Source: Albugo candida
Lineage: Eukaryota > Oomycota > Peronosporomycetes > Albuginales
Length of the DNA: 64,000 nucleotides
Direction: 5' to 3'
Assembly (NCBI GenBank): GCA_040437565.1
Contig: JBDOQK010000043.1
Coordinates: 124,001-188,000 of the forward strand
Shown here: piece by piece, positions 1 to 12,189 of the stretch
Layout of the letters: each line of letters begins with the position of its first letter
Numbering within the stretch: position 1 is the stretch's first letter
Translations under genes and position numbers: made by a program
The notes under the pieces: generated by a model
The model's database searches: none
What the model was told of the DNA's origin: nothing
The model's input: the letters and a program-made list of their open reading frames with translations, nothing else

Positions 1-328
1 TGCATAGTGTCTGAGCTGGTAAAAACGAAAATGAAGTCCAATTAGGTCTTTAGTTGAGAACCCTGTGCTAATCTAATCCTACTGACTCTTTTACTGGATT
101 CTTTGCCTGATTGCTAGATGACGTCATTGCTTGCGTAAACATGTATCGTCTTTCACATGACGTCGTGCCCTACAATAGTGAGCGCATTTATAGCCTGAGC
201 TTGAATTTTGTGAATCTCTGCCTAACATGAAATGTCTTTTGATATTAAGCAGAGAAATTGTTTACTCCGAATTGTGACGTTTCTTGATTACAACATATGG
301 TGGCTTATTCTAATTGCTCCTGAATAGG
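1..328. other. Intergenic, no feature recognised
   Basis: No open frame with recognisable product, no RNA gene and no repeat was seen. It lies downstream of the degraded minus-strand secreted-family copy that follows. Confidence 0.5.
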
Positions 329-993
329 TCATTTAAGTCTACGTCTTTGCGAAATTCGGTCGGAATCGTTCAATTGGGGGTGTTGTCTATCGCACTCTTG
401 TACTTGTTTGTTAAATTTGAAGAACGACATCGGACTTCTTCGTAGATCCAACATTTGCGGTTCACTAGATTCAAATCCTTCAACATTGCACGGTGTTTTA
501 CATGCCAATATTTCATCACACTTTATCATCCATACTATACTTTTCTTGACATCATGCTCAAACACTTCGCAGTAGTCAAAAAAGCACTTGGCACACTCTA
601 GATTGGTATATTTGACGTTGACAATTGCACCTTGTTCGACCATATCTTTAGCTTTCTGTACTTCCCGTGAAGCAATACCTCCACAATACCCCGCTGTTTC
701 TCCAACCACAAAGCAACATCGTCCCGTGAGTAAAGAAACGATTTTGTTAATGTCCAGTCTACCTTTCGACCAAACGGAAACCTTAGCATTCCCGCTTTTG
801 ATTTCAGGCGAGAGTCGAAGCACATCATTTTCAAGTATGAGCGCATAGCAATCATAGAAGTGAGGAGTAATAGGTGTCTTTCGATTTTGCAGGATCCGAT
901 GAATTTTGAAGCTGATTTATGATATTCGAGGTCGTCGAAGAAAGAACGACCAAAATGAAACCATACGATCGGATGCACAGTCACAATAACCAT
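329..993 (-). pseudogene. Degraded member of the secreted C-x2-C-x4-C family
   Basis: The minus strand carries the family hallmarks in order. There is an N-terminal hydrophobic stretch with HPIVWFHFG, matching the HLIVWFTFG of the intact copy at 4167-4760. Next comes a block FYDCYALILENDVLRL equivalent to the Y-x-x-C-Y ... R-L block, and then ECAKCFFDYCEVF, which is the family's C-x2-C-x-F-x-Y-C motif. The pieces lie in more than one reading frame, so at least one or two breaks are present. No splice signals bridge them convincingly, and sequencing error cannot be excluded. The tail retains P-M-S-F-F-K-F, like the P-M-K-F-S-D-F of siblings. It is the outermost of three minus-strand copies. 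Function unknown; an effector role is inferred only from signal-like N-termini and clustering. Confidence 0.7.
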
Positions 994-3900
994 ACTCGCA
1001 GAAACGTTCTCATCGGGTTGAATTCGCTAACTGTGAAAGGATTTATACAGCACTATCTGATATAGGGTTTGATCTATAGAACCATTTGCACGTTGCGATT
1101 AGCACAGAAATATAATTCAATTGGTTACAACATGTTTCTTTTTTTTCCAAGAAAGTTTAATCCTCCAATCAATTGCACGTCGCGAAGCTCACATTTTTCG
1201 AAGAAAATCTCTGTCTCAGCATGAACATCGGGTCACTCAAGTGCGTCGTCGCTCAAATACGCGTCACGGTGCTTGAATGACCCATTGTCAAATTAGTCGA
1301 TCAATGGATGTCGAATTTGCGCAAATCGTAGCATTTGGTCCAAACTTCGGATCACTTGACTCAACAAAATGTCTCGGAATATCATTGTCCGATCAAGATG
1401 CCGTGTCTTCAGATTCGCGACATGAGCGCAGCCAATTTGAGTCGCATTTAGCAGAATCTCACACAATGTCTTCTACTTTCACATCACGTTTACCCGCAGC
1501 ATTAAAGACGGATATCGCAGAGTCTCTATCTAGCGCAAATATGACGTGATGGAAATGGAATGGACATTTTTTTAATGTAACGTGGTCCAAAGCTTCGAGT
1601 GTGTGGCATCAAAGCTGAAGGAAGTTGAACGGTAATCCGTTTGTAAGATTGGCTAAATTGCGACGCGTCCACTTCTCTGAGCTGTGCGTGCTGATCAAAT
1701 CATCAAGACTTTGCCAATTCGCAGAAAACTATTTTTACGAGGATAGATAGTGCGCACTCATTGGGGATCAGCGAATACGTTGATTTCATATAGATAACAA
1801 TCTGACGAGTACAATACCGATCGATGTCAATGTCATTTGTTCGCAATTGCGGATTTGACCTATTGAGCTTCTGAAGTGACTCGATGCTACCATATCATGT
1901 CGCGGCTGGAAATGGATACAAAGAAGCTTTGTTTTACGGTGATCAATCGGATCCATTCAGATCGAACCGATGAGCATTTTATCTCCAAGCACCTCCATGT
2001 ACTGCATATCGATTGAGAATAGTTGTATTGTACTTCCTTCTTTAGTAGAGGAAACACATCAGGTTGTGCTGTAGGCGTTTAACAAAAATCGGCGCCAAGT
2101 CCAACGAAATTGGTCTACTGCTAGCAATGGGCACGATTGTCGATCGTTTGAATGTGCGATTGACCAAATTTGGTACCCATCTCTTGTTGATCAAATGTCC
2201 AATAAAAAAAAGAAGCGACGAGCAGTCATAGAGCACATCTAGTATTGCCACCGACACCGGAAGAGATCGGAAATCAGACTATCAGCCGAGTGTTGACCTC
2301 ATCCACGATACCATGTCATCCGTCAATTGGGGGTAGCCGCACTCCATACATGTTGTACTCCTGATCGAAGGAAAATCTTCTATAAACTGATTGATACTTC
2401 AAGGTCGTGCCTTCATGATCGATCAGATCTCACCACTTTTCACTCGTTTCTGTACTTACTATCGCTCCAGTTAGTCATTGACTCGCCGTTCTGTGCGACA
2501 AATGATGACTTGATTTGTCGCGTTTCTCTTCAGTTGAGTTGGTATCTTGCGGTGTTTCAAAGCATTTTGACATCTCTAATACGTCAGAGTCCCTTTATAT
2601 TTTGTTCCAAAAACTCTTACTATCCGATCGTTCATAACAACTTCTCTATGCCATGATCTAATCCAGTCCTTCATCATCTGATCCTTTTCAATTCTCAACA
2701 ACGGTGATTGAGTCATCAATGGAACAACACTCCAACACTGAGGTTTTCCAGAAGAGACGCATTCGGAATGTGATCGCAAATCAATGTATTGCTTTCCATC
2801 TCATTGCACACATTGAAAGTCTCTTTTTTTTGACGCACTAAAGCTCGATACCGATGATGAATTCACTTGTACACTTCGTATTAGCTTCAATTCGAGAAAA
2901 AGAAGGCCACAAAGGACTTGGTACCGGACACTAGCCAATACTGTCCTGCATTCAGTCGAGAGCGACTAAGAAACTTGAGCATGGGTGCACTAGACGTACG
3001 TGAGTACCTCTGATCTTCAACATCTGCGTGAGTATTCATCGTTACTAGTGATAGTGTATACGCGCAAAATCGAGTAATAGTAATTGCTCCTTTTGCTTTA
3101 GTTCCAAAGCGCGGAGATCCGGTGCTAAATGATATCGATGAAGCAAAGAATGCCTTAACACACGCTTCGTTGTGATTTGATGGATAGTACTATGCTACAC
3201 GCATCAGAGTGAACATATCCATAAGGAACAAACGATAAGTGACTTGATAGTGACAGGAAAGTAGAGCAAATTACTGTCAATATGTTGCAAGCATTACGCC
3301 AAAAGTGAGCCTTTCATCTATTTCGGGCAATCACTGATTCTAGAAAACGAGATACGATGCTGCGTATTGGATCCATTGTAACTCCGTATAATGACGATTT
3401 TGTCGCTGCTGGCCACGATCGTTTCTTTCTCGTTTCTGCGAAAGACTGATCTCAAGCAGTTTTTCTAAAAATTCGATGCAACTCAACTTGCGTCTAAAAA
3501 TGGTGTTTTCGCTGCAGCTCTGAACTCAGCTTTAATGCCAAAGTTATAATCGCATGATGCCCGATCATTCCTTAATCGACCGCTAAATATACGTACAGTG
3601 TCATTGAATTGGGTTGTACCTTACCGACCCCGTAGACTTATATGTAGCTCTTTTTATGTCCTGTGAGAGGAATGAGTGGAATTTAATGAATTGCCCTGTA
3701 AATGTCGACACCACCCGCCAATTGCGAAGTCATTAAGTGAGCTCTACGAATTCTTAGTGCCGAAGAGTAGCGTGTACTTGAACATAAATGTAGGATAGAG
3801 ACACACACCAGTGGTACNNNNNNNNNNNNNNNNNNNNNNNNNNNNNNNNNNNNNNNNNNNNNNNNNNNNNNNNNNNNNNNNNNNNNNNNNNNNNNNNNNN

Positions 3901-4166
3901 NNNNNNNNNNNNNNNNNGTGCCGAAGAGTAGCGTGTACTTGAACATAAATGTAGGATAGAGACACACACCAGTGGTACATGAAACGAGGGAGATTGTGAT
4001 GATTTGTTTGTTCAAATGGAAGCAAAAGAATTGCCAAACAACCCGAAGCGATGTCAGTACGGGCTAAATACTCACAAAACAAGATTTAGTACGACATATG
4101 TCAGAAATTAGCGATCATAGCGCATTTTTATTAAAGTCAAGTCGAATGGAAGTCGCCCTTTGTCTT
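994..4166. other. Gene-poor stretch
   Basis: About 3.2 kb with only short open frames lacking ATG starts, domain signatures or conserved motifs. It includes one 100-N gap with duplicated flanks near 3.8 kb. A plus-strand frame at 1277-1549 is open for 90 codons but has low complexity and no recognisable relatives in the window. I see no RNA gene. Confidence 0.4.
3757..3978. repeat. Assembly gap with duplicated 61-bp flanks
   Basis: Bases 3757-3817 are repeated exactly at 3918-3978 on either side of a 100-N run (3818-3917). This is the signature of two contig ends that overlap but were scaffolded apart, so one copy is probably artificial. Minus-strand open frames running through the gap here are not real. 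Confidence 0.85.
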
Positions 4167-4760
4167 TCATGCTGCCTTAAATTCAGAAAACTTCATTGGA
4201 TAAGGTCTGGGTAGAGATATTACGCTTGAAGGCAGATGATAGATAGCGAATTCCTTCCCACATGCCTTTATGCAAAACAACTGCACGTCTTTTGCATCCA
4301 TATGTGCCATCAGGAAAAACAACTTCAAACCGGGTATATGGAATGATATTTCGCAGTAATTGAAAAGGCACTCGCCACATTGATCATTCTTGTAAGTAAC
4401 TGGTGTTACCAAGTCTTTCGTGCGATCAACATAATTATCCTGCTCATCCAATCCCATAAATTTTTTTAGATTGCATTTCTTCGTCACTAATTTCCCATGC
4501 AAGACATCTTCACGTACTTCTTTTTCTGTCAAGACTATTAGATTCACTCCTTCTTTCTCGATCAACATGGGCATGAGCCTTATCGCACCCATTTCGATCA
4601 GAATCTCATAGCATTCATGGTACGGGAGCCCATCTTCACCCACGCTCACAACCAACTCGTACAAGAAGTTGCTTTGAAATTCCATGGAACGTAGCCCGAA
4701 CGTAAACCATACGATCAGATGCAAAGCGGCAAATATCAGTGGTCTTCGCCTCTTCCCCAT
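4167..4760 (-). CDS. Secreted C-x2-C-x4-C family protein, intact (197 aa)
   Basis: Single-exon ORF with an ATG start and no breaks. The N-terminus is MGKRRR followed by a hydrophobic core LIFAALHLIVWFTFG, a typical signal peptide. Around residues 48-66 is YHECYEILIEMGAIRL, the family's first conserved block. Around residues 128-137 is CGECLFNYC. More Cys follow (FCIKACG) and the tail has P-M-K-F-S-E-F. The protein is predicted to be exported, and the Cys pattern suggests disulfides or metal binding. It matches no named family I know. Four other copies in the window share all these blocks, and nearby copies at 329-993 and 7360-8157 lie on the same strand. A host-targeted effector role is inference. 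Confidence 0.8.
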   Translation of the reverse strand: MGKRRRPLIFAALHLIVWFTFGLRSMEFQSNFLYELVVSVGEDGLPYHECYEILIEMGAIRLMPMLIEKEGVNLIVLTEKEVREDVLHGKLVTKKCNLKKFMGLDEQDNYVDRTKDLVTPVTYKNDQCGECLFNYCEISFHIPGLKLFFLMAHMDAKDVQLFCIKACGKEFAIYHLPSSVISLPRPYPMKFSEFKAA

Positions 4761-7359
4761 CAGGTTGTTCTTGATTACTCTCCACGATTCAAATTGTGAA
4801 ATGGGTGGGTCATTTCATTGTTAAACATATATCGAATAATCAAATGTTGTAGAGTAGACACCACGTGTCATTTTTGCAGTTAGGGAGGGCTTTTCAGAAT
4901 TTGGATTACCGATACGTTGTTGTCAAGAAGCGAAGAGTAGGACTTGATGAACATTTGGCTGAGTTTTTGCAAGCGTCATTTATATCAGACAGCATTCTTT
5001 TCTGTAAGACACGGATAAACGAACCATTTCATTATTTTTTAGTGAGACAGATGTTCTATATACAAGAAAATCCTATGGCAAACCTGATTACGAGGTCTGT
5101 CTCTTTCAAAGGTGGCAAATTTCAAACTTCAGATTGCTTTCTGAAGTTGCGTAGAGCTTTGCTAGAATAAAGGATCACTGGGTCTCGACATGACACATAA
5201 CTGCATCTGACATCTAATTTGGATAAAAATGCACATGAATCTTCATACTCGTGCAGTTGTTCACGTCGCGTTTATTCCTCGCTCACTCGATACAATCACT
5301 GGGATTGATTCTCGTACGTTTGTTTAGTTCATGCAAGGCCTCGGTGCTGGCGGTACCAGCTCTGATACTTGCCATGGGAGGTTCTAATTGAAAAAAACTG
5401 TCTGAATAGTGATGCCGCACGATTGATCTCGAAGTAGGAAGAATGGTCAGACATCAAGAGGCGCCACCAACAGCGAGGACAGTGGTTGATACTAAAGAAC
5501 ATTGTCAATTTTAAATCTGTGCTAATGAGCGCCCCATTTCGAGTACGATTGCTGTTGTGAAGTGATATTCTGCAGACTGCTGTATGTATGATTGAGATAA
5601 AGGAGAACCGCTTGATGACTTGTAAGCACTGGTTTGATGAACGCAAAGGCTTGTGGTTCTTTGAATTGGTCCTTTGTATATGCAGCCGGTCTTTCTGATT
5701 TGTACTTTTGTGTGATCGGCTTACGACGTTTATGCTCATGACAGGTAAAAAACTTACTTGATATATTCGACTTCTTCGCCCCAGCGGTACGATCCTTGTC
5801 TTATATTGACCGCATAATCGCAGTAGTATCAAGTCGCTTCGTCTCTAGCAGGTGACGTTGCTTTTTTTTATACAGAGCAAATTTCATTTGTGTTCACTGT
5901 GAAATAATTGCGAGACCAATGTCGTTTCGTAATTACACTTTATCGCAGTATCGATTCGGTGTGAAGGATGCTACTTCGAAACCAATGCAAGAATCTGTTG
6001 ACGCCTGCCATCATGACATCACGTAACGACCACGATACTCCATTATGGCAGTGATGAAATTAAACGAAGGCGTAGATCATACCCGACCCAAGCCGTTGAG
6101 ACTTTCAACACGTCTCCAGTTTGCTATTAGCGCAGATGCTTGAAGCTAATGAGCCAATCTGTACGAGACTGAGAATTAAGGAAGCATTCATCAATGCATG
6201 CTGCTTTGTTTCACGCTGTAATATGTCTCAGAAGCATCATAGCCATCGATCATACTGATCTTATCAAAAACTTGAAAACACGCAGTGGATAATGGTAGGA
6301 GAGTAACAAAACAATGAAATCCCGCATTATCACCTCATGCAAAGATTTACACCTGGACTGTGTCCCTCATTGATTCCGACAAATTCAATCCCGCAAATTA
6401 AATAGGATTTCGGTTCTATAACGATTGAAATCTCGCTAATGTGTGCCTCAACGTGCATAATATATGACTGTTTTCCTTCTACGCTGAGTGCTTGATAAGA
6501 TTGACATTCAACTTCAATATTATCTGCACTTTCGTTGAAGCTTCTGCTACGACGCGCTGAAGTCACGATTCTCAATCCTTGCTTCTTCCTCTTGAACTAT
6601 GCACATATAACGTAACGCTTGATTGCACGATAAACCAGATTTTGCTGCCCGCTGAATGAATGACATGTTTTTTCTGCTCTACTTGTTAGAGCCTAGAGAG
6701 TGGCCGGAAAACTATCTCTACGATGAGATAGAAGGCACGAAAGTGTCGACAGCACTTCTCAAATATCTTTACAACGTACTAATTCGATATTTCGAACATC
6801 GCAATGCATGGATCGGAAGATAACAGCGCTTTTACGGAAACTTGAGAATGGTGAACACTGAGCGTCAACTCATCAATCTCCAGGGCGAAGTACACCAGGA
6901 AAAGTGATCAGAGGCACCATTTCGCTCTACTATTCTTCAGGACAGTTGTTTCGGATCACAAGGCAGATATGCGTTTTTCCTTTGCAACGAATTCTGAGGA
7001 TCATGGTTCATTGACGTGGCATCCGCACATTCTCAATCTAAGATGTGATTGATCTAATTTCGAAATGAGAGTGAAGTTACTTGCATAGATATTTGTTCCG
7101 GTCATCCTTCTTGAACGAGACATGAGAATTCGTCCGAGTAGTATGTTTTATACAAGGAAGAAGCGCCCCATATTGCTGGTGTTGAAGCATGGAACTCAAC
7201 ATATGCAACCTTTGCAGTTTTGCAAGCTTGACAAAAAAAGAGAATGCCCGCAAATGCAGGTTTTATTGCGACCTGTGCCAGAGACCAGCAAGACTCGCTC
7301 AGATTTATTTCGATTAGACACGCATGCGCATTAGAAGTAGGTCGACCGGTCGAGATTGG
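4761..7359. other. Gene-poor stretch
   Basis: No convincing gene. Several open frames of 60-170 codons exist on both strands (for example minus 5329-5832), but they lack recognisable motifs, and some lack an ATG. No transposon ends or RNA genes were recognised. Confidence 0.4.
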
Positions 7360-8157
7360 TCACGTGAGTGTCGAATTGAACTTGCGCTTTGTCTTGTTCA
7401 AAATGTAGCCTGGGATCCGAGCACGAAAATGTTTGTAATTCTTATATCCTTCTTTAAAATCGGAAAACTTCATAGGTTTTGCAGGCAGAGATTCTAGTTG
7501 TTCTCCGTGAAACTGTACATGATACGCTTTTCCACAAAACGATATGCAATTCGATTGCAACTCCTCTGGTTCTGGATGTGGGACCATCCGTAGTGATGAG
7601 ATTGCGGGTAAATGATAAAAAATCTCACAGTAGTTGAATAGACACTCGGCGCATTCGATATTGCTATATGTTATTTCGCCTATTGTATCCTTAGTGTGGA
7701 GGAATATCTGCTGCTTCTTCAAATGATCGGCCATGTGCCTCAATAAGCAATCTCCTTCGATCAATGATTCGCTCAACGTCTCGTGTCCAATCTTTTCCTT
7801 CGTTGCGATAACGATAGTAATCCTTCTATATTTTTTGACATCCTCCGCATTCTCCACATTCTTCACATTCTCCACATTCTTCACATTCTCTACATCCTCC
7901 ATATCCTCCATATCCTCCATATCCTCCATATCCTTCATATTCTTCACATCTTCGTCGATATCGATCAGCACGAGCCTTCTCGCGCCTATGTTAATCATAA
8001 TCTCATAACAATTGTGGTATGGAATTGTCTCAGGCACGAGCACTTTCAATTCGTACTCGAAATATATTCGATCGTATGCGAAGCACAAGTCAGGCGAAAA
8101 CCATGAATTTAGAAGCATAGTCGCATAAAAGCATGACCATTGTATTTTCCACGTCAT
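7360..8157 (-). CDS. Secreted C-x2-C-x4-C family protein with internal 3-aa repeats (265 aa)
   Basis: The first true ATG is at 8157; the frame is open farther upstream only from a non-ATG codon. The N-terminus MTWKIQWSCFYATMLLNSWF is signal-like. YHNCYEIMINIGARRLVL (about residues 48-65) and ECAECLFNYCEIF (about residues 163-175) are the two family blocks. The tail has P-M-K-F-S-D-F-K-E. Between the blocks lies an acidic and basic tract built of tripeptides such as MED, VEN and VKN, encoded by a 9-bp minisatellite; sibling proteins lack it, so this copy is longer. After the second block come CISFCG and a basic C-terminus. Exported protein of unknown function; effector role inferred from clustering. 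Confidence 0.8.
   Translation of the reverse strand: MTWKIQWSCFYATMLLNSWFSPDLCFAYDRIYFEYELKVLVPETIPYHNCYEIMINIGARRLVLIDIDEDVKNMKDMEDMEDMEDMEDVENVKNVENVKNVENAEDVKKYRRITIVIATKEKIGHETLSESLIEGDCLLRHMADHLKKQQIFLHTKDTIGEITYSNIECAECLFNYCEIFYHLPAISSLRMVPHPEPEELQSNCISFCGKAYHVQFHGEQLESLPAKPMKFSDFKEGYKNYKHFRARIPGYILNKTKRKFNSTLT
7841..7948 (-). repeat. In-frame 9-bp minisatellite, about 12 units
   Basis: On the plus strand the unit is TCCTCCATA or TTCTTCACA with small variants, twelve in a row. Read on the minus strand each unit encodes three residues, [MV]-[EK]-[DN], within the secreted-family gene. Four consecutive units are identical, which suggests recent expansion by slippage. Confidence 0.9.
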
Positions 8158-11100
8158 GTTTAGCTTTAATTCTCTCGAATTGTGCTGCAACTAATGACTT
8201 TTTTGCAAAAGAAGGGAAATGCTGGTTTTGAGAAAAACGACTTCGCTTGAGCTTTGCAATGAGGTGAAGATTCGTGGGTGGACAAAATTCCTATATTCCA
8301 AAAACGGTTGGTGGCAAAGCAGCGCACTAAACCTGCACATTCTATTTTTTGTAGGTGATCGAACAGACCAGCATTTATCGAAAACATTTTATTACCTTGC
8401 ATTCAGTTTTATTTGAGAAATCCTTCCATTTATATTGACAAACGTAATTATTAACTCTCAAAGGCATTTGGGCGTAATGAGCAATGGGTACTATACTTGC
8501 AAATTACAGATTATCCATTAGTGTCCTCTTCTTTCACGCTTGGTCGAGTATCTTCCAAATCGATGTATCAATAATGTACTGGAAGTTATTCGAGAGAGAG
8601 TAACGAAAGGCATCTTATCATGGTAACATTACACTGAGATGATGTCGAAGGACTTTTATATTAGGCTTTTAGTGCTTGTGAAGCGAATTCCTTCACTATC
8701 GAGCGCATAAAAATTGGAAGGGTCTGAATTGCCAGACTTTGATAATTGACTTCTCTAAAATGCCTAGGCCATTTACCTCATGGAGATGCATTACTGCCTA
8801 ATTGACAGTCTTGAAGAATCTGCCTTTACAAACCCGATTGTGATCATTCTCAAACACATATGCTTTTCGTAAATTACCTTCGTAGAAGCGCGTCTCCGAT
8901 GTCAATTTGCCAAGAAGGATGTCATTGAGCTCAATCTCGAAGTCAACAGAAAAATCACTCGGTCGCATTCGCTGCAAGCAAGATGGTAATTGACATTTTC
9001 GTCTTATTCCAACCGCATGCATCTCAGAAGGACCTTGAAATCGGTGTTCCGTTTTGATTCCAGCCTATTATCTGTAGACTGGCAAAGTACCAACTTATTG
9101 GAAAGGATCAAGTACGTTCTTGTAGAGGAGAAATATGTTTGTGTCCTTTGTTCAACTACTCATTTCGATGAAGCTTTTGCGTTCATTGAAAATTTAGAGA
9201 AACGTATTTTTGTAGACGTATCTGTTGTGAGGCATTCGAAGTAGTGGTATTTTTCGCTATACTTTTCAAGGTAGTATTTATTGTTCCACCTGTTGAAAGT
9301 AGACATGCACGGGATCTGAATGGGAATAGCGATAATGAGATGCTTAATACAGCTGTTCTCAACAAGATATCTCTGGACCGGATCAGCCCTAAATGTATAA
9401 CCATAAAAATGGTCGATTCTTCGCTACGAGACATTTACGATCTCCAGAATGAGAGGATTATAAGTTTCAGAGATGTCATTCACATTTATAAAAGCATTTC
9501 TGCGATATAAAGGGTGTCACAATCACGCATATCAGACGCATCGCTTTCTACGCTAATGAAAGGATATTAAATAGCTGGATGACAGCATTGCAGCAGGTAC
9601 CAAAAAAGTCCATCAGTATGCTTTACTTGTATGCTACAGTAAAGTCCGCTACTCAATGTTGATATAACTGGAATCTAGAGTCAATTGCGACCCATTTTAT
9701 AAAGGCTCCGACCACGAATCCTGATTATGACAGCGTAGGGTTATATAGGTGCTTACATCCATCGTCAATACACTGTATGGGTGTTTTTACTTAGTCTTCT
9801 TGTTCTTTGACGATACTGGGTCATGCAAGGCTTGTGAATGGTTTCCGTTCGATTAAAAATGTGTTGCGCGACATGATCTCACCCAACCAAGTTTGATATT
9901 TCTGGCAGCATTCTAGACCTAAATTTCCGACTTTAGTGGCAACGTTAGCCTGAAGAAATAAATAAGAGACTCAGTATGATGAATGAATGCCTGTCCTTGC
10001 ATGGCTGACCAAGCCGTCTTGTTACGTGTTGTTGGTGCATTTGCACTTCTTTGAGCCAGTCTATTTTACTTGTGTTTTCATGGTCTCGGATGGTAGCAGC
10101 TTTTCACACACATGCCAATCAGCGCATGGAAAATGATCACGATACTATAATGATTTTCGTTACTAAAGCCTGTATACATCCCAATAACACAGAACATAGA
10201 ATCACATCTGCACACTATCGCGAGCGATATCACGCGCGGACTTTGTAAAGAGAGGTGGCTTTCCGTCAACGAGCATTCTTTCGGTCGAACGCATCAGTGT
10301 CCATCTACCACCTCACACGTTCCAACGCAATCACTGCAAGTATTGTCAATCTTGTCTTCTTGTGTAACGCCGGCAGGAGGAAGCAGAGGAAGATAATTGT
10401 TGGCGGAGCTGTATTTGATAAAAAATGGAAAGTGAGATTTTTAATCAAAGAATTTGGCTCACCTATCTGAATATATAGAACTATGCATGCATGTACAATG
10501 GAGGTTGTTACACCTTGTGAATAATTCTCTTATTCAGATGAGCTCTCTCTGAAGGTTGTAAAGCCGTTTCTCCAAGAATACATGCTCATCTGACGTCTTG
10601 ATGCGGATCCACGATCTTCTGTCGTAAGCCCTCTCTTGAGGTGGAGATGAGACATATCCATAGCGGATGTTGCTCGCCTATATAAATAGATCTTCTCGAA
10701 ACGCGATAAAGACCGCGTAGAATAATCCCGAGGTTATTCTATCGCTGTGATACGGGAAATCCCACGACGTTAGCAATAACACTACCACATTTGCGTCGAA
10801 TTTATACTCAGCGGATTATATATTAGGGTCATCGTGAAGCTTTTTGTAACTTTGGACCGCGTGTACTAATAACGACAGAGAAAATTAATACAATTATATC
10901 TCAATTACTTTTTTTTGGTTGCATGCTCAGTGAGGATGTAATCTTCCGCATATGTTTTAGTCCACATAGACGAGTTGAAGTTTCTCGGCTCGGGTTAACT
11001 CGTTACTTTTCCGAAAGTAGAGATTAAGCAGTTGCATTCTGCGTTATTTAGCCGATACAACATATTTTGTTATAGTTTCTCAGGAAGTCCGAAACGATGA

Positions 11101-12189
11101 CGAGCTATCCAGGAGGAGATCGAAAGGCACAAAAGGGTACCATTTTTCGATTTAAAACGTTAGGGGTTCATCGTTTGGCAGCATTTGTAGTTTACATAAG
11201 AGCGTAATACAGCGAAATATCGATATGGGCTGCTCGCATACACACAAAAATCTAATCAGCAATGGTGAGCTCACTGTCACAACGAAATCGTTTTCAGGGA
11301 GATTGGCCGGTTGAGACGACAATATTGACTACCGCATGTGCGCGATCTATAACAAATTGCCCGCAATGGTGGAAATTGGCAAATTTGTTGAAATAACGCC
11401 ATTGTATTCGAGTAACTATGTCTCGGGTATCGAAATCTGAGGCACATGGAAGCTACTTGATAAAGAAGCTAGAAGTAAAGCAACGACGAGTTAAAAATGC
11501 ATTCGTAACAAAGTTGCCGGTCGTAATATCAATGGTTCTTGACAGCACACATTGATTGCGTCGGAATTCGCTTTGAATGAGAACATCACATACAACTGAA
11601 TGACTTCAAAACTGTATTGTGTCAGATGAAAGACCCTCGTTCTAATTTTGCACTTAAGTCAATCGCTTTCACACATTGCTAAAGAAATTGGGCAGCGTTT
11701 CACAGAACACTCGGATTTTACTGCAAATTAGAGCCATAAGAATGCTCTCTGCAAGAATGCACACACAAAACTATAAAAAGCAGTTCCTAAGATGCAAGCA
11801 TGTGTTTCTCTCAATTAAGTCATTTCTATCGTGCAATCTGTCGCGTGTGAGTAATTCTGCTCCAAAAAGTAGTCTTTTACTCGATTAAGTGTAAGGTGTC
11901 CTACGGTTTTCATCCACTGAGCTTAAATATGGCACGATCATACCACACCGACATCACATAGAATGCGGTCAAATCTCATTATCTTTTAGCCACTTAGATG
12001 CAAGATGACCAGCATCATCTCCAATTGGTCAAAATACTTCCTATCCAACTTGATTGGTCAAAATAATTACACCGATCAAATGCGCTTCCAAGCGGCGCAT
12101 ACACTCGCTTCGAATTCTATTTTGAGCCGATAGCACTCGATAACAGCTGACCAAGCGCATACATCTAACCGGCACATGTACAGCAATTG
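8158..12189. other. Gene-poor stretch
   Basis: About 4 kb without a supportable gene. A plus-strand frame at 9244-9510 begins with a hydrophobic, signal-like segment but has no ATG. A minus frame at 8798-9022 has no recognisable motif. A hairpin, TAGAATAA-8 nt-TTATTCTA, lies at 10718-10741. The last 170 bases hold promoter-like CCAAT motifs for the GTPase gene downstream. Confidence 0.4.
12024..12065. promoter_or_regulatory. Duplicated ATTGGTCAAAATA motif upstream of the GTPase gene
   Basis: The 13-mer ATTGGTCAAAATA occurs twice (12024-12036 and 12053-12065), 125-165 bp before the start codon. It contains an inverted CCAAT box. The shorter ATTGGTCAA recurs upstream of the apyrase gene (14962-14971, reverse orientation) and of the coiled-coil gene (25716-25724). 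It is a candidate transcription factor site; no binding protein can be named from sequence. Confidence 0.45.

Noticed and set aside
3683-4082. Several minus-strand frames reading through the gap
   Set aside because: They depend on N bases and a duplicated flank; the same short peptide appears on both sides.
5329-5832. 167-codon minus-strand frame
   Set aside because: No ATG-anchored family similarity, no motif, and composition like the surrounding non-coding DNA.
9244-9510. Secreted 88-codon protein
   Set aside because: The leader looks hydrophobic but the frame has no ATG and no relatives in the window.
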